Source: Sorex araneus (lineage: Eukaryota; Chordata; Mammalia; Eulipotyphla; Soricidae). From it: a DNA stretch of 64,000 nucleotides. The stretch lies in assembly GCF_027595985.1 (NCBI RefSeq), contig NC_073305.1, positions 180,623,949-180,687,948 on the forward strand. Direction: 5' to 3'. This document shows, piece by piece, positions 56,840-64,000 of this stretch (the first letter of the stretch is position 1; each line of letters starts with the position of its first letter). The position numbers and the translations under genes were made by a program. The notes beneath the pieces were generated by a model. The model searched no databases. It was not told the DNA's origin and worked only from the letters and a program-made list of their open reading frames with translations.

Positions 56840-57545
56840 ATAGCAAAAATTACCCCTATGGCCAAACATAAGTGTCTTTAATCCTTTCCAATACTAAGTG
56901 CACTTTTTAACATTTTAATCACATCAGAAACACTAGGAGGTTTTTTAAAATAAACTCAGCACAGAAAAACAATAAGGATACTAACACATTTGGTCGTTAG
57001 CAGTAAATAAATTAGATAAAAGTGTCTCTAAGCATTTGAAAATCATATTATTTAAGTATTATTTCCATCAACAACTGATGCATCATGAACCAGTATCACA
57101 TTGCCTTTCATATGATTATTTGAAGTAGCCATCTATTATTTACTAGTTTGATGAATTGGGAATTTTAAAATTACATTAGGAAATAATCTATGTACATATA
57201 AATTATATATGAAAATTCAAATTAGTCTCTACTATACAAAACATCTTGGAAAGCCTTTGGAAATATTGTCTGCAGTCTATAACAACAAAAGATATAGTAG
57301 TTACATTGCCCTTTGCCTAAAATCTTTCCCAGGTGAATGTTCAATGTTAATAAAGATAGTTTAGAATAATTTACCTTTCCTTATATTCACACCCAGAAGA
57401 CCCACCTGCAGGTGCCAGATAAATTCCTCATTGGCCGACCTCCACCACCCAAACACAGTCACGCTCCAGGCTGTGACACATCATAAACACTTCCTACCCA
57501 TTCTCCATCATTACTGCACCATATTTAATAGGGCTCAAATATGGA
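56840..57545. other. Unique sequence before the RTE
   Basis: AT-rich to 57390; the 57390-57545 part may be RTE 5'UTR but I cannot confirm it. Confidence 0.35.
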
Positions 57546-57784
57546 GTGAACCATAGGAACACTTGTAAAGGCGATTAGAGGCTACTCAGAGTATCTCTCC
57601 CGCACGGCAGAACATGAAAAGCTACACAGGGCATATTTGATGTGCCAAAATTAGTAATAGCAATGGGTCTCATTCTCCTGTTTTTGGAAGAGCCCCCAAT
57701 ATGGCAGCATTAAGAAGGACGAATGAGGAGAAGCTGATAAAATCTCAGGGATGAACTAGGCTGCCAATACGAAGAAGGATTAAA

Positions 57785-58662
57785 ATGACTATTTGCACCT
57801 TTAATACATGTATGCTGGCATCAGAAGCATCCATCGAAGACCTGATGATGGTGCAAGCACAGAAGATCAATTGATTGATGGAGATGAGAAGACATTGAAC
57901 ACATCATGCTGTTTTCGACATTGGAGAAGAACTGTTCTTCAGAACATGCGACAATAGAAGCGTCAGTGGTGTCAGTGTCCTTGTCAACAATAACTTGGCC
58001 ATGATCATTGATTCATTCAAATGCCTAACAACCCAAATCGGATGATTACGCTTGAATAAATGTGGCTCATTGCCAGCAGTTTCTATCTTTCTCATGTATG
58101 CATCAATATCCAACTATGACGAAGAAGAAAGTGAGAAGTTCTATATGGAGCTGGAGAAGTTCTATAAAGAAGACGGTACCTTCTACAAGATCACTGTCAG
58201 TGACTTTAATGCCATGATAGAACATAGAAGTTCACCAAAGAACTACAGTTCAGGACCCAGAGCCTAGAATGGAACAAACAGGGTGAGAGACTGAGTTCAT
58301 CATGTTGACCAAGACCATCATGGTAACTCGCAGTGCCAGAAGGCTGAATTTAAATGTTGGACATGGGAGTCTCCCGGTGGACAGTTCCACAACAAAATTG
58401 ACCACATCATATTCAATCTACAGTTTTGGATGACTGCAGTCCCAAAATTCCAAGTGGGATCACACCATTATTTCCTTCTTATGAAATTCTACTTCACGGA
58501 ATGGTGAAAAGAAGGCTTCAAAGTTTAAGAAGAGAACTCCCAGAATGACCACCAACTGGGGGCTCTTTGGTAATATTGCAGCAATATGGGAAGGTGCCAT
58601 TGTTGACAACATCGACAAGGAATACTCAGGACTGGTTCAGCACCTCCATAATTGTGTGAGGA

Positions 58663-58719
<57 letters not shown>

Positions 58720-60613
58720 CAAAAATTAGCCTATCATCGGAAACTCTCTAGCTCATTCACCAACGTGGTCTGGCTCGAGCCTCAGGCAATCAAAAGCTAA
58801 TATCCAAGCTTACAAAGCTGTGCAGAGAATTGATAATGGAAGAACTCAAAGAGAGAAGAGCAGCAGTGTTGGCTGATGTGGCAGAAGCCAGGAAAAGTAT
58901 TCACAACACCCCCCTGTCCTTAGCCAAATATAAGACCAAGATGACTGCCCTCCGACATCCTGATGATCTATCACATATTCCAGAAGGGTAATGCAAAAGG
59001 TTATCATGACTTCTACTCATATCTCTTTGATAACCACGTCCACCTGCCCACATACCCAATTCTGCAGGATGAATATGTTGTCCCTAGCATTCTCCCTTTG
59101 AAATCTGACATGCCATTTCATCAGTAAAGATGCATACAGCACCCGGTCCAGACAAGGCCAGACCCGAACACCTGAAGAATCTGCTGCCAATACTCGCCAA
59201 TACACTGGCTCAGCTTTTCATGCACTACCTTTCTGAATGCAAGGTTCCATCCCAATGGAAAACCAGCAGCACCTTCCTGTTGTACAAGAAGGGAGACATC
59301 AACGACATCGGTAACTATTGTTCAATATGCCTGTTGTCCATCATCTACAAGTTATTCATTCAAGACATCCTGAATAAGATTGGCAGAACACTAGATGAAG
59401 GACAATCATGCGAGCAAGCTGAGTTCTGAAATGGATTTAGCATGATCGACCATATCCACATAGTGACCAAGCTTATTGAGGTTTCACGAGAGTTCAAGAT
59501 GCCATTCTGTCTAATATTCATTGATTTAAAAAAGGCCTTTGATTATGTTGAGACTGAAGTAGTCATCGAATCCCTAGCCAAACAGGATGTTCAAATTCAG
59601 TCCATCAAGATCCCCTGTGAGCTGTATTATGGATTCATCACCAGGATATCACCATTCTACAAAGAAGTGATCATCAATGTAAAGAGAGGGGTTCAGCAGG
59701 GCGACACCATTTTACCAAAACTCTTCAGTGCCACCCCTCGAAGAACACCATGCGACGACTGGAATGGGAAGGAATGGGAGTGAAGATAGACTGTTGACAA
59801 ATACACCACTTACACTTTGCTGATGACATTGTTCTAATAACACCAAATACCAGCCAAGCAACACAAATGCTGGCCGACTTCGACTGTAAGTGTGGAAAGG
59901 TCAGACTGCAGCTGCATCTCACTAAGACAATGTTTATGAGAAACCGACTAGTTCCTGATGTTCCATTTGCCCTTAATGGAACAAATATCTCCAAATGCAG
60001 CAGTTATGAGTATCTAGGTTGAAAACTAAAGATGACAAATGACCTGGCACCTGAACTGTGCAGGAGGAAGAAAGCAGTGTAGAATGCCTTCAAGAGTATC
60101 AAAGAAGTGGTTAAGAGGATGAAGAATCTCCAGCTCCGGGAACATCTTTTTGACTCCACCATTCTTCCTGCACTAACATACGCCTCAGAGACCTGGGCCC
60201 TACAAAAACAGGATGAGAACGCTATTCGGGTATCCCAAAGAGGAATCGAAAGAGCTATGCTTGGATTATCATGTTTCACTCAAGTTAGAGAAGGAATCCA
60301 GAGTTGCAACCTCTGTCAATGATCAAGAATCAGGGAACCTGTCTCATTTGCCAAGGCATTGAAAATCAGATGGGCCAGACACGTAATGCGATTTAGAGAT
60401 GACTGCTGGACTAGAACTGTTACTGACTGGATTCCACGGTACGTCAAAAGAAAGCGTAGCCGCCCACCTACAAGATGGTCAGACTTCTTCATCAAGACCC
60501 TGAATAACCGGTCTCAGTCTCTTCATGCTCATGGAGAAAGCAGACGCCATTTGGCTACACTAGCATGTGATGAATGGAGATGTTACTGGTGCCCTCTCAA
60601 GCAAATCGATTAA
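57785..60613 (+). pseudogene. RTE ORF pseudogene (endonuclease and reverse transcriptase)
   Basis: About 943 codons if intact. N-terminus MTICTFNTCMLASEA, then endonuclease pieces (MYASISNYDEEESEKFYMEL, KITVSDFNAMI at 58190-58220). The reverse-transcriptase region starts near APGPDKARPEHLK (59135) and continues with LLYKKGDINDIGNY, FIDLKKAFD (59518-59545), RGVQQGDT, a FADD box at about 59816-59827 and TYASETWALQKQ (60178-60212). The C-terminus reads RPPTRWSDFF and EWRCYWCPLKQID, ending at TAA 60611-60613. Frames are broken by several stops and frameshifts and by an AG microsatellite at 58667-58713. Not functional. RTE proteins nick DNA and copy their RNA, and can act on SINEs sharing their 3' end. 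Confidence 0.9.
58667..58713. repeat. (AG)n microsatellite inside the RTE ORF
   Basis: 47 bases of AG at a place where the ORF would read NAE...KATK; an expansion after insertion. Confidence 0.95.
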
Positions 60614-60644
60614 CAACGGATGACAAGTGATACAACTGATGTTC

Positions 60645-60828
60645 TTTTGGGGGGCCAGGGGCAGTTTGCATATCCGGCACTGCTAAGAGTTTTGTCTTGG
60701 CTCTACACACAAGGCCGCTCCTGGCAGGCTCAGGGGGTGGTCTGGGTGTTAGGAGTCAAACCCAAGTCTATTATATGCAACCAAGACCCCCCCACACCCG
60801 TTGTACTATCTCTTCAACCCATTTGAAA
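60645..60828 (-). mobile_element. SINE B
   Basis: GGGGGCCAGGGGCAGTTTGC, GTTTTGTCTTGGCTCTACAC, AGGAGTCAAACCCAAGTC and TTGTACTATCTCTTCAACCC. It directly follows the RTE end. Confidence 0.72.
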
Positions 60829-61399
60829 CCACAGAAAAAAGCTTAATTCAGGCTTAAAGATAGGCTCCTTATACCAAATATGATCAAACGAGCGTTTTAT
60901 TTATTTACAAAGAAATATGTGTCAGGGGCTGGAGCAAGAACTCTATGGGGTGAGGAACAGCATGAGCTCAGGATGACTCCCAAAACATTATTAAAAGAAC
61001 AGCAAATAAATAACTTAAATACATATGCCAACTTGCTCCAGTCCTTCCAGCCTTTGTTCAACTGCGCGGGCCTCTTATAAACTTCCTTCATTCTTGTGTC
61101 CCACCCCTATGCTAACTGTTGGCCCCTCTCATCCCATGCTGTGGCTCTTCACATGTTTTTCACCTGTGACCCACATAGAATTTTTTGAAGGCCCACAGGG
61201 CTCCAACTGGTTCCTGGGTGAGAACTGCGGAGTTAGACTGTGTGTAGATTGTAGTGACCATCATCAAGTTAAACACATGCAAGAAATGAAAACTGTGTTG
61301 AGATTGCCATCCAACGGAAACAAACTTTTAAATTAACTTTTAGGATATTTGCTCATATTTTGTTTTTCATATGGGTCATGTCCAACAGTGCTGGGGGAG
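60829..61399. other. Unassigned sequence
   Basis: GC-richer than average. TGTCAGGGGCTGGAGCAAG at 60920 and a reversed polyadenylation-like TTTATTTATTT at 60896 could hint at another LTR, but no termini or TSD can be shown. Confidence 0.3.
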
Positions 61400-61978
61400 A
61401 GAGTGATCATCAATGGAGGTCAGAACTCCAGATTACTTCTCCCACTTGAGTGAAACATGATATTTCAAGCATAGTTCATTCAATTCCTCTTTGGGATACC
61501 CAAATATCATTCTTGTCCTGTTTTTGTAGGGCCCAGATCTCTGAGGTGTATGTTAGTGCAGGAAGAACAGTGGAGTCAAAAAGATGTGCCCAGAGCCAGA
61601 GTTTCTTTGTCCTCTTAACCACTTCTTCAACGCTCTTGAAGGTGTTCCATGCTGTGCTCTTCCTCCTCTGCAGTTCTGGTGCCAAATCGTTCCTCATGTG
61701 TATTCTCGACCCAGGTACATATAGCTGCTGCATTCAGAGATGTTCGTTCCATTGAGAGATAATGGAACATTAGGAACTAGCTAGTTTTTCATGAACATTG
61801 GTTTGGTGAGATTCAGCTGCAGTCTGACCTTTCTACACTTGTGGTCGAAGTCGGCCAGCATTTATGCTGCTTGGCTAATGTTTGGTGTTATTAGAACGAT
61901 GTCATCAGCGAAGCAGAGGTGGTGTACTTGCCAACCATCTATCTTCACTCCCATTCCTTCCCATTCCAGTCGTCACAC
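61400..61978 (-). mobile_element. RTE fragment (reverse transcriptase and C-terminal region)
   Basis: Minus strand. The 61733-61476 frame reads NDLAPELQRRKSTAWN, VLPALTYTSEIWALQKQ and VSQRGIE, the same region as 60030-60260 of the larger copy. The FADD segment (reverse of GTCATCAGCGAAGCA) is at 61901-61915. Both ends are truncated. Confidence 0.87.
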
Positions 61979-62344
61979 AATGATATGGCAGCTTTCGTTA
62001 TGTAATGTGAATAAAGTTTTATTTAAAATGTGTGCACAATAAGTGTTGTTTAAATGTATCTCTTCTTTAATGTCTTTGTATGATTTTGGCTATTGAAAAT
62101 GTAAGTTTTCTTGACTGTGCTGGGAAGTAGCTCCTTTTGTGCAATATTTCTGAAGCACTCTGCATGATTGGTTTTGATTCTACCTGTTATGTTCATTATA
62201 ATTTACCTTTGAAGTGCTCTGAGATTGCAGTTTACTTGGTGGGATGTTTTTAAGGTAATAATTCCAAAATCTTAAAAATAAATTAAGAACCATGATTACT
62301 TGTTTTATCTTAAACAAATATTTATAATTTGTCTTTCAAGAAAT
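61979..62344. other. Unique sequence
   Basis: Nothing recognised. Confidence 0.35.
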
Positions 62345-62485
62345 GTGTGTTTGCCTTGCATGCAGCTGACCTGGGTTCAACCCCCAGCATCTACTAGAGT
62401 CTCCCAAGCACTGCCAAGGAGTATTCCTAAGTGTAGAGCCAGAAGTAACCCTTGAGCACCACCCTGTGTGGCCCCCAAACCAAAT
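62345..62485 (+). mobile_element. SINE B, 5' truncated
   Basis: TGTTTGCCTTGCATGCAGCTG, GGTTCAACCCCCAGCATCTAC, GAGCCAGAAGTAACCCTTGAGC and CCCCCAAACCAAATTTTTTT. Confidence 0.8.
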
Positions 62486-62779
62486 TTTTTTAAAAGGTGT
62501 TTAATTGATCTAAATTGTTAAATTCACAGTCACAAAATTTTTCGTAGTACTCTCTGAGACACATTCTGATCACACTGGCATGTTAAAATGGTTCCTGGCT
62601 TACTTACTCTTAACATCTATAGAGTAGGCAAATCTGTCGCTACCCTCATTTGCTTTCTGGGAGACTACATTTTCTCTCTCTTTTTGCTCAGAAGTCAGAC
62701 AAAAAGTTTATGAATATCATTAACCAATTCAAAAAATATCAGCGTTGTAATAGATGTTTTCCAAAGTAGTCTCTTTTTC

Positions 62780-63800
62780 TATTTTTCATCTTCTCTGCAG
62801 TATTTACTACTTTTTTTCTGACTTATTTTGAAGTAACTTACTCTTTTCAAAAGTAGAAGCTGATGTCATTAATTTTAAATCATTTTTTCTTTAATTGCAT
62901 GAATCTGCTCCAATAAATTTCCCCCCTAATTACTACTTTGGTCACAGCTCATATTTGTCTCATACTTTCTTTTGGAAAATTACTTTCTAATTTTTCATTT
63001 GACTTTTTCTCTTGCCCAGAAGTTATTAAAATTCTATGTTTTCAAACATTAGGGAGATTACAAGAATTTTTTTCTGTTCTGAATTGCTAATAAATTCAAT
63101 TATACAATTTGAATGTTTTAATTATAGAAACTACTTTCCAGTTCCAAATACTGTGGGTACTAGTTAGTAATATATTTGGATTTTAAAAGGTATATAGTCT
63201 GCTCCATTTGAGATAAGATCTTATATAGATGACAATAAGTTCAACTAGTTTATAACGTCATCTAAGATGTCTCTGAACTTACTGGTTTTCTCTTTTTCTA
63301 TAAATAATTGAGAGATATAATGACATCAAATTGTAATTATTGGTTATAATTTGTCTGTTTCTCCTTTAAATTTTATCATTTGTACTCCACACATTTTGAA
63401 ACTCTGTTCTTAAATGAAGTTTAGAATTTTTACATCTTAAAGAATTGAGTTTTATAATTATGTGATAACTCAGACTTTTAAAATCATTATTTATCTGACA
63501 TTAATATAGTTTTTAACTATTTCTTCTGATTCTTATTAGTATAAAATATTGCTTTTTATTCCTTAATTTTTTGTTTTTATAGAAGTGATTTTCTTATAAA
63601 TAGATTAGTTTAGATTTTTCTGCTTTTATTGAACTAACAACCATGTAAATATGAAAACATATATCATTCACACTTAATATGACTTTGTGATTGTTGATAT
63701 GGCTAGACTTCAATAAACTTGCTGACTTTTATTATCTAATAGTCCTTTAGTTTTTCCCCCTTTCCTCTTGTATAGCTTTAATTTTCAGTTTTAATTAATT
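62780..63800 (-). mobile_element. Ancient LINE-1 (ORF2, reverse orientation)
   Basis: The wording follows old mammalian L1 in reverse: TTGCCCAGAAGTTATTAAA, TTTGAAACTCTGTTCTTAAA, TTATCTGACATTAATATAG. Highly diverged and AT-rich with no open frame. Boundaries approximate. Confidence 0.5.
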
Positions 63801-64000
63801 AATTGTATAGTTTTTATGATTTCATTTTCTCTCTTCAATTGAATTACTAGGTATAACTGTTACCTTTTTTTAAAAAAAATTGTTAATCATCAACGTACCT
63901 TATGATAGTAGCTCTGGAGTGCTGGAGTATAGCTTAATAACTCTAGGTGGAGAGAATTTACCACAACTTCTCTCAAAGTTCCCAAAACATAGTTCTTTAT

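Larger units (their letters stand above)
57550..60640 (+). mobile_element. Nearly full-length RTE-clade LINE, decayed
   Basis: About 3.1 kb, the expected RTE size. The 5' region (57555-57752) contains the segment shared with SINE A (GCACGGCAG at 57602-57610, GATGTGCCAAAA at 57630-57641, CAATATGGCAG at 57698-57708). One long ORF remnant follows (57785-60613), then a very short end with ACGGATGACAAGTGATACAAC and no poly(A). RTE elements end in short tandem repeats, which fits. I recognise this as the kind of RTE known from the common shrew and from nematodes (RTE1_Sar), from memory. Confidence 0.88.

Noticed and set aside
60920-61140. Possible additional LTR
   Set aside because: A TGTCAGGGG start is suggestive, but no matching end or TSD can be shown.

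Overview
The window looks like intergenic DNA from a placental mammal, most probably a shrew (Sorex, likely the common shrew). It is AT-rich, has no intact host gene, and is packed with LINE-1, tRNA-headed SINEs, solo retroviral LTRs and an RTE-clade LINE. I base the species call on recognising the SINE and the nematode-like RTE, not on a search.

Layout. 1-2.8 kb: old L1 and SINE pieces. About 2.8-9.3 kb: a decayed L1 carrying three later insertions: a solo LTR (5263-5763), a SINE (about 6040-6291) and a short copy of an unnamed composite retroposon (7668-9116). 9.3-21.7 kb: AT-rich DNA with scattered SINEs and L1 fragments. 21707-29220: a 7.5 kb insertion made of about 19 near-identical 338-bp GC-rich monomers, a unique body of about 950 bp and a poly(A) tail, flanked by a perfect 15-bp target-site duplication (TSD). 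29.2-40.6 kb: mostly unique sequence with two more solo LTRs, a 5'-truncated L1 and a 259-bp inverted-repeat structure. 40651-41385: a composite insertion joining an RTE derivative, VAV3-like exon 1 and a U6 pseudogene. 41.6-42.5 kb: an internally deleted RTE. 43531-49311: an apparently intact L1 with two full ORFs, a 14-bp TSD and a 65-bp 3' transduction. 49.3-57.5 kb: unique sequence, SINEs and a third composite retroposon with a different 5' monomer (55680-56824). 57.55-60.64 kb: a nearly full-length but decayed RTE, with another fragment at 61.4-62.0 kb. The end is ancient L1.

Two mobilisation systems are visible. L1 (intact copy present) appears to mobilise the poly(A) SINEs ('SINE B') and the composite retroposons, whose 3' ends resemble the L1 3'UTR. 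The RTE LINE appears to mobilise 'SINE A': its body is RTE 5' sequence joined to the RTE 3' end, including the last codons of the RTE protein. The two SINEs share one tRNA-like head. The most novel item is the composite retroposon family: non-coding, L1-tailed, with tandem promoter-like 5' monomers that differ between copies, analogous in layout to hominoid SVA or to mouse L1 monomer arrays.
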